DNA of 62,462 bases from Halochromatium glycolicum (GTDB lineage: Bacteria > Pseudomonadota > Gammaproteobacteria > Chromatiales > Chromatiaceae), in the NCBI RefSeq assembly GCF_016584085.1, contig NZ_NRSJ01000045.1:1-62462 (forward strand), written 5' to 3'. The notes beneath the pieces were generated by a model that saw only the letters and a list, made by a program, of their open reading frames with translations, made no database searches and was not told the DNA's origin. The first letter of the stretch is position 1, and each line of letters starts with the position of its first letter. This document shows positions 15,528 through 30,100 of this stretch, one piece after another. Position numbers and translations under genes: made by a program.

Positions 15528-16986
15528 GTTACTACTCAGGCTCCCCCAAATCGCGCTAAGCTGAGGCCATGACGCTGCACCGTCCCACCCAAGCCGAACT
15601 CGACCGCATGAGCCATGCGGAGAAGGATGCGTTGATCATGACGCTCTTCGACGGGTTTGGCGACCTGCAGCGACGCGTTGAAGAACTCGAAGGCCAGCGC
15701 AAGAAGACCAGCCGCAACTCCAGTAAACCGCCGTCCTCAGACGGGCTGAAGAAAGGCCCGGCGCAGCCGCGCAAACGCGGTGAGAAACCGAACGGAGGCC
15801 AGCCGGGACACCAGGGTCAGACGCGCCGTATGGCCGAGCAGGCGAATACCGTGGTCGACCTGAAGCCGCACGGGCACTGTGCCTGTGGACAGGCGCTCGC
15901 GGACTTGCCGGGCACGCTCAAGGAGCGACGCCAGCAGTGGGATATTCCACCGCCGCAGATCCTTATCACCGAGTACCGCCAACACCAAGTCGAGTGCCCC
16001 TGCGGTCAAGTGCACTGTGGGGAGTTTCCCGCTGGGATCACACCGAACGTCAGCTTTGGTCCGCGCATCAAGGCCTATGCGGTGGGCCTGATCGACGGCC
16101 ACTTCGTTGGGCTGCAGCGCACCGCCGAGATCCTCCAGGATCAATACGGTGTGTGCCCCTCTGAGGGCAGCTTACAGCGTTGGATCGCGCAGGCCAGCGA
16201 GCGTCTGATGGAGGCCTACACCGCGGCAGGGAACAGCATCCAAGCGGCCGAGGTCGGTCACTTCGATGAAAGCGGGATGCGCGTCGCTGGCAAGCTGCGC
16301 TGGTTGCATGTGGCCGCCAGCGAGACGGCCGTTCACTACAGCACCCATGAGAAGCGCGGCCAGGAGGCCATGGAGGCCGCCGGCATTCTGCCCAACTTCA
16401 AAGGGTGCGCCGTGCATGATCACTGGAAACCCTACTTGGCCTATGAGGGGGTCTCCCACGCCCTGTGCAATGCCCATCACCTGCGTGAGCTGCGCTACTT
16501 CGAGGAGCGCACGGGGCATTGGTGGCCGATCGCCCTCAGGCGCTTGCTGGTCGAAGGCAAGGAGGCGGTGGCCGCTGCCCAAGCCGAGGGGCGTGATGCC
16601 GTCGACCCCACGCAGGTCGAGACCCTGCTTAAGCGCTATGACGAACACCTCGCCTGGGGGCTGGCGGCATTCCCCGTCGTGCCGCCCGACCCTCATGACA
16701 AACGCCGGCGCAAGCAGCACCCCGCCACCAACCTCCTGGTGCGCTTGCGTGACTTCAAGACCGAGGTCTGGCGTTTCCTCACCGATTGGCAGGTGCCCTT
16801 CGATAACAACGCCGCTGAGCGTCTGGTACGCCCCGTCAAGGTGAAGCTCAAGGTCAGTGGTGGCTTACGTGCGGTCGGTGGCGCGGAAGCGTTCTGCGTC
16901 CTGCGCTCAGTCTGGGAGACCAGCAAGCTCAAGGGGCAGAATCCCTTTGAGGTTCTGCGTCAGGCGCTGACAGCCTGAGTAGTTAC
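15528..16986 (+). mobile_element. IS66-family insertion sequence, apparently complete
   Basis: A 1459-bp element is bounded by inverted ends: left GTTACTACTCAGGCT and right AGCCTGAGTAGTTAC, matching at 14 of 15 positions. It contains one transposase gene and no tnpA/tnpB, as in the ISBst12-like subgroup. I see no 8-bp target duplication, so the exact ends or the original flanks are uncertain. Confidence 0.75.
15569..16978 (+). CDS. IS66-family transposase
   Basis: The 469-residue transposase starts with a leucine-zipper-like coiled coil (LFDGFGDLQRRVEELEGQRK), then SSKPPSSDG and the GGQPGHQGQTR segment typical of IS66, a zinc-finger region with CACGQ and CPCGQVHCG, and the DDE catalytic core: Asp in HFDESGMRV, Asp in GCAVHDHWKPY and Glu in NNAAERLVRPVK. 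No frameshift or early stop is visible, so it may be active. Confidence 0.93.
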   Translation: MTLHRPTQAELDRMSHAEKDALIMTLFDGFGDLQRRVEELEGQRKKTSRNSSKPPSSDGLKKGPAQPRKRGEKPNGGQPGHQGQTRRMAEQANTVVDLKPHGHCACGQALADLPGTLKERRQQWDIPPPQILITEYRQHQVECPCGQVHCGEFPAGITPNVSFGPRIKAYAVGLIDGHFVGLQRTAEILQDQYGVCPSEGSLQRWIAQASERLMEAYTAAGNSIQAAEVGHFDESGMRVAGKLRWLHVAASETAVHYSTHEKRGQEAMEAAGILPNFKGCAVHDHWKPYLAYEGVSHALCNAHHLRELRYFEERTGHWWPIALRRLLVEGKEAVAAAQAEGRDAVDPTQVETLLKRYDEHLAWGLAAFPVVPPDPHDKRRRKQHPATNLLVRLRDFKTEVWRFLTDWQVPFDNNAAERLVRPVKVKLKVSGGLRAVGGAEAFCVLRSVWETSKLKGQNPFEVLRQALTA

Positions 16987-17128
16987 GCAAACTCTTCTTA
17001 AGCGGTATCAAATCGACAGCTCCGTTCCGTGTCGTGCGGAACTGCTGCGAGAGCGCACTCATACGAGAAATCAAAAGCGCAAACGCCGCGTCCCATCCGC
17101 CATCCTTCAACCGAAGTCGATCTTGACT

Positions 17129-17156
17129 GGTGCATTGGGCAGTTGCCCAATGCACC
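17129..17156. other. 28-bp near-perfect palindrome
   Basis: GGTGCATTGGGCA is followed by two bases and then its exact inverse TGCCCAATGCACC. It lies 44 bp beyond the phoX stop. It could end phoX transcription, but no T-run follows. The surrounding 16987-17199 has no gene I recognise. Confidence 0.6.
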
Positions 17157-17199
17157 GTCGCTACGTCATCGACCTATGCGGCCGTTAGGATCTCCAGTC

Positions 17200-19374
17200 T
17201 TAAGCTGGCCCCTTGCCGATCTTCTGCCCGTCCTTCTCCCGCACGGCGATTAGACTCGGTTTGCTGACCCTGCTGCCAGATTCCTCGTCAAGCGGCCAGA
17301 AGTTCGTAAACGCCTGGCCGTCCCACGGATGCTGAATTGCGCAGAAGAAACTCCTGTTGTCGCCCGAAAACTCGGGGCCGCAAACCTCCGCGCGGGGGAC
17401 ACCGCTCAAGAATTGACGCAGTAGTCCGCGGTCCTCCCCTTCAACCGGCACTGCGAAGATGCCGTCGTTTTGCCCGAAGCCAACTGGGCCGCCACTAAAG
17501 AACTGTCCATCGGTGGCAATCCAGAGGTTTCCGTCATCGTCGTGGACCAGGTTGTCGGGATCCGAGATCGGGCTCACTCCGGCGGCGACCGGGTCGACGA
17601 TGTCTCCGAAGCTGGTACGGTGCGCTGGAACAGCGGGGTCGCCGCATTTGACCAGGATGTTCCACCGGAATGTCAGTGAATTCGGATCGTCGCCGTCTTC
17701 GATCAGCTCGACGATGTGCCCGTGCTGGTTGCCGGTGTTGCTGTCGGGGTTGCCGTCGTTGTAGGTGTCGTTACGCGGGTTCGCCTCGTCCGGCGCGGAG
17801 CTGACCACGCGGCCGTTGACGACACGGGTATCGCCCGGATCACCATCGCGCCGCGAATTGTTCGTCAGTGCGATAAACACGTGACCGGTCTTGGGGCTTA
17901 CCTCGATGTCCTCGGGACGGTCCATCGGCGTCGCGCCGAGGGCATCGGCGGTGCCGCGGGTATCGATCAGCGCCGCGGCGTCAGGGAAATCGGTGTCATG
18001 CACGAGCAGCCACTCACCGGTGCCCATGTCATCATCTTCCGCGTCGCCAGCATCGAAGCGCGCGACGTAGAGTTTCCCCTCGTCGAGCAGGCTGAGATTG
18101 GCCTGACGGTTCCGGCGGTCATAGGGGTGCTTGGTGACGAATTTGTAGACGTACTCGAATCGGGCGTCATCGCCGGAGTAGATCGCGACCCGACCATCAG
18201 GCGCAATCGAGGCGGCGGCACCCTCGTGCTTACAGCGTCCGAGCGCCGTGCGCTTTTTCGGCTTGTCGCGCGGATTGTAGGGATCGATCTCGACGATGTA
18301 GCCGAAGCGATGGTACTCCTGCGGGTCCTGTGAAAGATCGAAGCGCGAGTCATAGCGCTCCCATTTCCGGCCGCTCTCACCGCTCGGAGCGGCAATGCGC
18401 TTGCTGAGCTCGTATGCCTGGTCAGCCTGCGGGAAGTTCGCGAAGTACTGGTCGAAGTTCTCCTCGCAGGTCAGGATGGTGCCCCAGGGGGTCTTGCCGC
18501 CAGCACAGTTGTTGAGCGAGCCGAAGACCTCCATTCCCGTCGGATCGGCTGCTGTCTGCATTAAGAGATCGCCTCGCAGCGGTCCGGTGATCTCCATGGC
18601 TGTAGACCCGGTCGACCGGCGGTTGAACTGCGAGTTGCGGTTGAACTGCCACCTCCCGCCATTGTCGAGTTCGAGTTCGACGATCGAGAATCCATGGGCT
18701 TCGATCTCAGCCTCGACCTGATCCTGGGTCGGATTGCTCGCGTCGTACCCAGGGAACATGTCGTCGCCGCTCGTGTACTCGTGGTTGACAATCACCAAGG
18801 CGCGCTGACTGAAGTTGTCCTTTGCCCGCGGGTAGACCAAACCAAGCACGCGGCTCGCGCGGTCGTCGAGCTGGCCTCCCAGCATCATGACTCGCCTCAC
18901 CACCCACTCCGGCAGCGGATACCAAAGCACCAAGTCGGCGTTGAAACCGAACTGCTGGGCCTGACTGGCCCCGGTCTGATTGCTCACATCGAATTCCGGC
19001 GCCTCAGGCGTTAACGGGTCGCCCCAGCGCAAGAGGATGTCGACCTCATAGTTCGACGGCACGACGACGTCAGATTCGTTTCCGGGTAGAACGGTCTCAA
19101 AGGTCAAGCGCGACCCGGGGCCACCGGCGGTAACGAACGCCGGCCTCGCTTGAGCCTTTTCCGCTTTCAGGAACAAGGTTGGCGCAAGCGCCATGGTTGC
19201 GGCGGTGGCCCCCATCCCTCTCAGCATCACGCGGCGGGAGACAGCGCGATTCAGAACGCGATGAAACGGTTCTGCAGCACTCGGTCGGGCCGACGTGCCC
19301 GGCAGCGCGTCCGCCTCACCATCATCGGGCCACAGCACCTCGTCGACCGTTAACGTCTTCGTCTTGGTATCCAT
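17200..19374 (-). CDS. phoX: PhoX-family (DUF839) Tat-exported phosphatase
   Basis: PhoX phosphatases are periplasmic calcium- and iron-dependent phosphomonoesterases made under phosphate starvation. This 724-residue protein carries a Tat-type signal after a 50-residue leader (SRRVMLRGMGATAATMAL), then the DUF839 propeller with RYDSRFDLSQDPQEYHRFGY, ALGRCKHEGAAASIAPDGR, VAIYSGDDARFEYVYKF and EDIEVSPKTGHVFIALTNNS. ATG at 19374 is preceded by GGTGGAG. A possible Pho box lies about 105 bp upstream. Function of the family is well supported; substrate range here is not readable. Confidence 0.88.
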   Translation of the reverse strand: MDTKTKTLTVDEVLWPDDGEADALPGTSARPSAAEPFHRVLNRAVSRRVMLRGMGATAATMALAPTLFLKAEKAQARPAFVTAGGPGSRLTFETVLPGNESDVVVPSNYEVDILLRWGDPLTPEAPEFDVSNQTGASQAQQFGFNADLVLWYPLPEWVVRRVMMLGGQLDDRASRVLGLVYPRAKDNFSQRALVIVNHEYTSGDDMFPGYDASNPTQDQVEAEIEAHGFSIVELELDNGGRWQFNRNSQFNRRSTGSTAMEITGPLRGDLLMQTAADPTGMEVFGSLNNCAGGKTPWGTILTCEENFDQYFANFPQADQAYELSKRIAAPSGESGRKWERYDSRFDLSQDPQEYHRFGYIVEIDPYNPRDKPKKRTALGRCKHEGAAASIAPDGRVAIYSGDDARFEYVYKFVTKHPYDRRNRQANLSLLDEGKLYVARFDAGDAEDDDMGTGEWLLVHDTDFPDAAALIDTRGTADALGATPMDRPEDIEVSPKTGHVFIALTNNSRRDGDPGDTRVVNGRVVSSAPDEANPRNDTYNDGNPDSNTGNQHGHIVELIEDGDDPNSLTFRWNILVKCGDPAVPAHRTSFGDIVDPVAAGVSPISDPDNLVHDDDGNLWIATDGQFFSGGPVGFGQNDGIFAVPVEGEDRGLLRQFLSGVPRAEVCGPEFSGDNRSFFCAIQHPWDGQAFTNFWPLDEESGSRVSKPSLIAVREKDGQKIGKGPA

Positions 19375-19935
19375 CACAACTCCACCTTTTGAGTGTTGAA
19401 CGTACAGAAAACTCTGACTGCTCCGGACCCATTGCGGCATCCAAAACCCGATGGTATAGGTCAACTATTAGTGGAGCGTGACGACGGAATGACGATTTCG
19501 TTGTGGGCTCCGATCCATGGCAATGCCTGTCGGCGCGCAAACATGGTTTATCCTTACAGAAGCCCATGCACTAAGACGTGAGCCTGCTTCATGCCGTACA
19601 GGACGTGTACCTGTTGAGCGCGAACAAGGTGATCTAAGCGCGAACAGGTGCGGGGGGCGCCCCACCCGCATCCGGTCCTGGCACCCAAGCATCTATGCCG
19701 TTCCCAACCGAAAGGCGGCGAACAGCATCCCGCACAACGCCGGAAGGGGTGTGAGCTGGATCTGGGTCAGCGGCCTCGGACTCGGTTTCGCTAGGACCGA
19801 TCCAGGGTGACGTCATCGCTGTGAGCGGCTGCCCGGAGCCGAGCCCGTCACCAACCTATACTTGAACCATGCAGAAGGGGCAGCGACAGGTCGCAACCCG
19901 CTATTGCACGTCCAACGGGTACCGGGTGAGAGGCA
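19375..19935. other. Divergent intergenic region phoX / histidine kinase
   Basis: This 561-bp region has no supported gene. It carries the Pho-box candidate at 19478-19495, a possible -10 for phoX (GGTATA read on plus, 19453-19458) and a possible -10 TATACT at 19857-19862 for the kinase. Confidence 0.5.
19478..19495 (-). promoter_or_regulatory. Candidate Pho box upstream of phoX
   Basis: Read on the phoX strand, TCGTCAT-TCCG-TCGTCAC consists of two 7-bp direct repeats separated by 4 bp, the 11-bp spacing of PhoB sites, each keeping the GTCA core of CTGTCAT. Nine of 14 consensus positions match. It is about 105 bp before the start codon. Confidence 0.35.
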
Positions 19936-23067
<3,132 letters not shown>

Positions 23068-23118
23068 CAGAGTGGCCCCTGTGGCGCTCAAATCAGGGGC
23101 TTGCGCGAGTCAGGCATC

Positions 23119-23137
23119 CGTTTTGATAGGGCCTCTT
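23119..23137 (-). repeat. Third copy of the GAGGCCCTGTCAAA end motif
   Basis: On the minus strand TAAGAGGCCCTATCAAAA matches the outer end of the repeat at 11989. Together they bracket the accessory stretch of about 11 kb between tRNA-Ser and the response regulator. Confidence 0.4.
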
Positions 23138-23194
23138 AGCAGACTGTCGGGCGTCCGGCGGTGACTGGCGAGCCCCGTCATCCGGAACGTCTGG

Positions 23195-23857
23195 TCAGTG
23201 CTGCTCGAGGTTCCACAACAGAGCGCAGCGCACCAGCTCGCTCCCGGAGGTCAGGCCGAGCTTGCGCTTGATCTTCTCTCGGTGCGTTTCGACCGTCTTG
23301 ACGCTGACGCTCAGTTGGTTCGCAATTTGTGCCGTGGAGGCCCCTTTGCCGATCAGCAAGAAGACATCCAATTCGCGCGGGGTCAGGTCTTCGATTGCAA
23401 CGCCATCCGATGAAGCGCGCTCGGCAGAGTCGCTCAGCAGAGACTGCACCATCGTCGAGCTGACATAGATCTTGCCGTCGAGAACCTGCCGAATCGCCTG
23501 GACGATGTGCTCGCTGATCTCCTTCTTGTTGATGAAACCCTTGGCGCCGGTCTTGATCGCGCGCTCGGCGAACAGCGATTCTTCGCCAACCGAGCAGACC
23601 AGGAACTGCATCGCCGGGTACTGGTGCTTGAGCCGTCGGATCAGATCCAGTCCATTGCCGTCGTCCAGATACAGGTCGACGATGACCACATCCGGTTGAT
23701 GTTCACGCGCCAGCAGTTGGGCCTCGCGAAAACTCCCCGTTTCGCAGCAGACCATGAGTTCGGGCTCACCGTTGATCAGAACCTTGAGCCCTTCCCGCAC
23801 GACCGGATGGTCGTCGACAACCAAAATTCTAACTGGCTGATCCATCGCTGACTTCAT
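23195..23857 (-). CDS. NarL/LuxR-family response regulator
   Basis: The 220-residue regulator has an N-terminal receiver (RILVVDDHPVVREGLK, phospho-acceptor Asp in VVIVDLYLDDGNG, Lys in KGFINKKE) and a C-terminal LuxR-type helix-turn-helix (LTPRELDVFLLIGKGASTAQ, then KTVETHREKIKRKL). It should bind DNA as a dimer when phosphorylated. The gene is convergent with the hybrid kinase, the stops being 127 bp apart. ATG at 23857 and 23845 are both possible starts. Confidence 0.93.
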   Translation of the reverse strand: MKSAMDQPVRILVVDDHPVVREGLKVLINGEPELMVCCETGSFREAQLLAREHQPDVVIVDLYLDDGNGLDLIRRLKHQYPAMQFLVCSVGEESLFAERAIKTGAKGFINKKEISEHIVQAIRQVLDGKIYVSSTMVQSLLSDSAERASSDGVAIEDLTPRELDVFLLIGKGASTAQIANQLSVSVKTVETHREKIKRKLGLTSGSELVRCALLWNLEQH

Positions 23858-24146
23858 CAATCGTCACCCACCGTCACGACTCCTGGCCGATACTGCGCGC
23901 TGGCAAGCGCGGCTGAGTATCAGCTACAAGCCCGCGCGAGGAAGATGCTTGTGATGGCCCTGATGAGGCCATCAGGTTTTCCCTGAAATGCAACGAGGAC
24001 CGGGCAGGGTACCGGGTATCGGCCACCGAGATGTCGGGCATAGTGATTGGCATCTGGCGCTAGTATGATCGTCGCGCGGCTGCGCTGACGCGCGGTTGAT
24101 CACAAACTGGGTACCCGCTCTGGTACAGGACGTCGCTTATGCCTTC

Positions 24147-27100
24147 TCAATGCCGCCTATCGCGGCCTTGGGTGCGTCGTGCGCTCGCTGCATCGGGCGC
24201 AAAATGGGCCGGCACCAGCGCATCGTGATCGACCTCGAATCCCGCTGCGAGCAACGCCTCACGCAGCGGCGATTCCAGCGCCGGGATGCCGTCGATATGC
24301 TGAATCAGGCGCCGCTTGCGCCCCGACGAGGGGACGCGCGGCAGCGCCGCGAGGGCCGGAACCAGCTCGTGGCCGCCATCGGTGATGCTGTCTGGAAAGG
24401 TCAGCAGCTGCCTGCCGCTAGCGGTCAGATAGAGCACCGGCTTGCCGGCGACCAGGATCACCCAGGCGCCCGCGATCCGCTTGGGCACCGTGCCCATCGC
24501 CACGCCGGTTGCCACCGTCCCCGCATCAGCGCCGGTGTCCTCCTTTTCGGTGCTCCGCGGCCGATCGAGTCCAGCGGTGCGCTGCTGGGTTGCAGCGCCA
24601 AGCTGCCGAGCTCCGCCATCTCGGCTGCGTCTGGCCGACGGCTCCGGCATCCGACCGCCCGACTCTGGCCAGCTCAGCAGTGTCCCGTAAGGGTTGGCCG
24701 GATCGACCGCACTCAGGATAAGCACATCGGCATCGCCGAAGCCCTCGACGGGCGTCTCATCGAGCCGCGCTGCGCGCAAGCGCTCGACCGCGGCGGGGAG
24801 CGCGAATTGCGCCCCGGCGAGCCCTTCGACGAAATAGCCGCGCCGGACCCGGCCCGCCTCTTCGAGTTGCTTCAATACCTTGTAGTAAGGGCCAAAGCCG
24901 CCGCTGAGCCCTTCGGCGGCGACCACCTCGCGACTGACCAGGCCGTAGCGCTCGAGCAGCATCTGCACCTGCAGCAGCAACCGCTCGGTGGTCAGCGCGC
25001 GCGTCTCGGCCTGCTCGCGCTCCGTGCTCGCCCGCGATCGCACTGCGCCTTCAGCCAACGCCCTTGGGCTGGCGTCAGGATCGGCATCGGTGCCGTCGTC
25101 CACCCCTAAGCCGAGGCTCGAACCGGTCGAGACCACTGAGGCGCCGAAGCCTCGATTGTCGGTTTCGGTTGAGGCCTCTGCTCTGGAAGTCGAGCCGGGG
25201 CCGGATGGCGCCCGGCGGGGGACGCCGTGAATACGGTCCTTGTAGGCTCGGCGATCGCCGTCCTGGCGATCGACGCCCCCGCCGGGCGCCATCCGGCCCC
25301 GGCTGGTGCCCGGCCCCATGATCTCGGCGTCGGCTCCGGCGCTAGCGCCGAGCCCGAATTGGACGCCCGAGTCCACATCGGGCACCTCAGCCTCGGGCTC
25401 GAAACCTGGCAACGGTGCGATGCCAATGCCGGCCAAGTCGGCGACCAGCGACCAACGCCCGCCGGCCAGACCGGCCGCGCCCACGCCCGCGCCGGTTCCC
25501 GCCCGGCCGCTGCCCCAAGCGCTGCCCCCAGTACTGCCACCAGCACTGCCACCAGCGCTGCCACCAGCGCCGCGCCTGCCCGAGCCGAAGCTTGGACGCC
25601 GCCGACTGGTGCGACCTGGCGCGCGCTGTCCCCGAGCACCAGCGCCCAGGCTGCGCAGCGGCGCGAAGGTATCATTCGTGATGCGCCCGGCCCAGACCAG
25701 GTCCCAGAGCGCCTCTTCGAAGGTCGCGCGCTCCCGGCCCTGGCCCGAGAGGCCCAGGCTGCGTTCGACGACCTGCTGCAGCTCGAACAGGAAGCAGGCC
25801 CCGCGCCGGCGCAGATGCGCGACGATCCGCGCGCTCATCGCCCCCGCGTGCTCGGATTCGTGGTTTGGGTCGGACGCCGAACCGCTCGACGCAACATCAG
25901 CCCCTATTGCGCTCGTGCCTCGGTCAGCGTCCGATGACCGGATACCTGCTGCCTGCTGGCCTGCTTCCGAGACGCCTGCTTCCGAGACGCCTGCTTCCGA
26001 GACGCCTGCTTCTGGGGCGTCTGCGTCCGTGGGGCCGGGGATCGCTGCCTCGACCCCCGGTCCACCGAGCATCACCGCCGCGGTCTCCGGCCGGTAGAGC
26101 GCGATCCGGCCGTCCTTTGGGCCGGCCGCGCCGCGCCCGACCCAGAGGATCTGCCCGCTCGCGGCGAGCAGATCGAGGTCTTCACTGCGATAACCGGGCA
26201 CCCGTGCCGGCAGCAGGACCCGGTCGAGCTGGCTCCAGGTCACCGTCAGCCCTTCGAGCTGGATCAACGCCTCGAGCAGTCGATCCGGCCCGCGCCGCTG
26301 GTCTCCGATCCCTTGCCAGGCGGGCAGGAAGCGCCCCAGCGTCGCGCCGTCGACCGGCGCCACCTGGTCGCGCGCACGGGCCAAGGTGCGGCGGCGCAGC
26401 TGACGCAGGACCTCGGCGTCGCACCATTCCGGACCCGAGCCGCTCGGCCGGATCTCGCCCTGCGCCAGCGTGCCCTGCCCTTCCAGCAGCCGCAGCACCG
26501 GCTCGAGCTGAGCGGGCCTCAGCCCGAAGCGACGCGCGGCCTCGGCACTGGTGAACGGACCGCGGGTGCGCGCGTATCGGCGTAGGAGCTGCTCGAGCGG
26601 CGCCTCGGCCGGCATGATGAACGCATCCGGGAGACCCGGCGGCGGCACGCAGCCGAGCGCATCGCGGTAGAGTCCGGCATCCTCGGCCGCGATCCAGCGC
26701 GCCTCGCCGGCGATGCGCACCTGAACCGAGCGGCGCTGCCGTTGCAACGACTCGAGCCAAGCCAAAGCCTCGGCAGCTACATCGGCACTTGGAAGTACAT
26801 CAGCACTGGCATTGGCATTGGCATTGGCATTGGCATTGGCAACCGAAGCATCGTCCACCGTCCCTGCAATCTTCGCTGCGCAGCAGCCGTTGTCCTCTAT
26901 TGCGAGCGACGCGAGGACCGCGCTCTGCCCTGGACGGCGCGCCTCATCCGGATACGATTCGGCTCGGCCGGGACCATCAGCAAGCCGACCGCTCCGTCGC
27001 CCAGCCAAGCGTCCAGAGTTGCACCGGTCAATCACTTCCATTGCGGTGAGATCGCCGAGTCGCCGCAGTAGATCGTGCAGTTCATCTGCATCGCGCGCGC

Positions 27101-30100
27101 GGCGATCCGGCACCTCGATCCGGCCGGCCGCTCGCTTGCGGCGCGTGCCCGCCGTGCTCGCGGGCCAATCCGGCCGAGCCGCAATCGTTGATTCGCTGTC
27201 CGCTGCTGCCTCGTCAGCCGCATCCGGTTCCTGCCCGCAAGCCCCCTCCCCGGCCTTGCCACTGGTTCGATCGGTCCACGCCTCAGTATCAGGCTCTAGA
27301 GGCCCTAAGTGCTGCAGTTCGCGCTCGAGCGCCTCCAACACCTCCGGATCGATCAGCGCGCGCAGCTCGGCCTCGCCGAGCAGCTCGGCGAGCAGGCCGC
27401 GATCGAGCGTCAACGCCTGCGCACGGCGCTCGGCCAGCGGCGCATCCTGCTCATAGATGTAGGCGGCGACATAGGCGAAGACCAACGAGCGCGCGAACGG
27501 CGAGGCATTGCGGGTCTCGACCTCGTGCACACGGATCGTGCGCGAGCGCACAGCGCTCAGGACCTCCCTCAGGCCGGGCAGATCGAACCGGTCGCTCAGG
27601 GCCTGGCGGTAGGTCTCGAGCAGGATCGGAAACGCCGGATAGCGCCGCACCACCGCGAGCAGGTTCTGCGCCTTGAGTCGCTGCGCCCAAAGCGGCTGCC
27701 GACCCTTGGCCGAGCGCCGCGGCAGGAGCAAGGCGCGGCCGGCGTTCTCCCGGAACAGGCTCGCGAACAGCGCGGTGTCGGCGAGCTGCTCGGTGACCCG
27801 ATCCTCGATCTCATCCGGGTCCGGCAGCAGCTCGGCGAGCTCTGGCAGCGCATCGCCATCGGCCAGACGCAGCACGATCCCATCATCGGTGTACATGACC
27901 TGGACCTCGAAGCCCTCCCGGCGCTCGAGCTGCCACTGCAATGCCATCGCCCAGGGGCCATGCACCGGCGCACCGAACGGCGTCAGGATGCAGACGCGCC
28001 AATCGCCGAGCTCGTCGCGGAAACGCTCGACCACGATGGTGCGATCGCTCGGCACCTCGCCGGTCGCCTCGCGCTGGTCTTGGATGTAGGCGGCCAGATT
28101 ATCGGCGGCCATCGGGTCCAGCGGCGTCCGTTGGCGAATCCATTCTGCTGCCTGCGTCTGAACTGGCGTCTGCGCCGTCGTTTGGGCCGTTGCCCGACCT
28201 GTCGCCTGCACCGCCGTCTGAGTTGTCGTTTGGGCCGTTGCGTAACCTGTCGCCTGCGCCGTCGCCTGAGCTGTCCTCTGCGCTGTCGCTCCGGCGCTGC
28301 TCGCCAACGCGCTGAGCTCGCGGCAGAAGGCCCCAACCGCCCGCCCGAGCGCGACCGGTCGGCCGGGTCCGTCGCCGCGCCAGAATGGTAACTTGCCCGG
28401 CTCGCCCGGGGCCGGCGAGACGATGACCCGATCGCGGCTGATCTCCTCGACTCGCCAGCTGCTCGCGCCGAGCAGGATGCACTCGCCGGCGCGGGTCTCG
28501 AACACCATCTCCTCGTCGAGCTCGCCGATGCGCGGCCCTTCCAGCCCCAGATGCACCCCGTAGAGACCGCGATCCGGGATGGTGCCGGCGTTCAGCCGCG
28601 AGACCATCGGCGCCCCTTTGCGGGGGCTGAGGACATCGGCAGCGCGATCCCAGCTCAGCAACGGACGCAGATCGGCGAAGTCGCTCGCCGGATAGCTGCC
28701 GGCGAGCATCTCGAGCACCGCCACCAACGCCTCCCTGCTCAGCGCCCGATAGGGACCGGCGCGATTGACCAGGCCCTGCAGCTCGTCGACCTGCCGTGGG
28801 GCACTGACGCAATGGGCGACGAGCTGCTGCGCCAGGACATCGAGCGCATTGCACGGAATCTGCAGCGGCTCGAGCACGCCCTCGCGCATCCGGCCGGCGA
28901 TCACCGCGCACTCAAGCAGATCGCCGCGATACTTCGGAAAGAGGCGCCCAGTGCTGACCTCGCCGACGCCATGGCCGGCGCGCCCAACCCGCTGCAATCC
29001 GCGCGCAACCGAGCCCGGCGACTCGACCAGCAGCACCTGATCGACGGCGCCCATGTCGATACCCATCTCGAGCGAGCTGGTCGCGACGATCGCCCGCAGA
29101 CGCCCTTGCTTCAGTGCATCCTCGATCTCAGCACGTTGCTGATGGCTGACGCTGCCGTGATGGGCACGCACCAGCTCCGGGACAGGGCGCTCATCCGCCG
29201 CGCTGTTACCTTGAAGCACCGGCTGCGCGGGTGGGATTCTCCGGGGTGGGGCGCCGCCCTGATCATTGGCCGCTCGCTCGGTCGGGTCGCGCAGCGCTGC
29301 CGCATCCTCGAGCCCAGGGGGGCGGTCGCCGAGCGCGTCCATCTCGGCCGCCAGCTCGTTAAGACGCTGCGCCAGACGCTCGCAGAGCCCGCGACTGTTG
29401 ACGAAGATGATCGTCGAGCGATGCGCCAGGATCTCGGCAAGCAATGCCGGATAGAGCGCCGACCAGAGCCCCTTCTCGGCGAGCCGGTTCTCACTCGGGT
29501 GCTGCTGCTCTCGCCGGTAGAGCTCGCCGAGGATCGGCCCGCCCTCGGGATCGGGGTCGGGCTCCAGCTGAAGCTCGCGCGAAGGCTCCTCGAAGGACTC
29601 GGAGGCGAGTTGAACTGGGGCTAACGGGACTGGACGCTCCATGTCCGGCACCGGTACGCTAACGCGTAGGTCGAGCCTGGGTGTGCTCGCAGCATCGACG
29701 ATCGCGACCGGTCGATCGCCGCCAAGCCAGCGTGCCGCCTCGGCCAGCGGCTGCACCGTCGCCGACAGCCCGATCCGCTGCGGATCGCGGCGGCCAGAGG
29801 CGGCCACCAGCGCGCTGAGCCGCTCCAGCGACAAGGCCAGATGGGCGCCGCGCTTGGTCGCCGCCAGCGCGTGGACCTCGTCGACGATGACGGTCTCGAC
29901 CGTCTTCAGGGTCTCGGCGGCCCGCGAGCCGAGCAGCAGATACAGGCTCTCAGGCGTCGTGACCAGGATCTCGGCCGGCTCGCGCAGCTGGCGTTGTCGC
30001 TCTAGCGCAGGCGTATCCCCGGTGCGGATCGCGACCGAGGGGCCGGCTGAGTGCTCGGGCGCCGCGAGCCCTTCCGCCGCTGCGGTCCGCGCGATCCCGG

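Noticed and set aside
16907..17155. Reverse-strand frame running from 17155 into the IS66 end
   Set aside because: It crosses the IS boundary, has no recognisable domain and reads antisense to the transposase end.
23953..23980. Hairpin GATGGCC/GGCCATC followed by AGGTTTT
   Set aside because: It would terminate plus-strand transcription, but no plus-strand gene ends there; both neighbours are on the minus strand.
24096..29624. Long plus-strand frames opposite lhr
   Set aside because: They are antisense shadows of a high-GC gene; the minus strand carries the conserved helicase motifs throughout.
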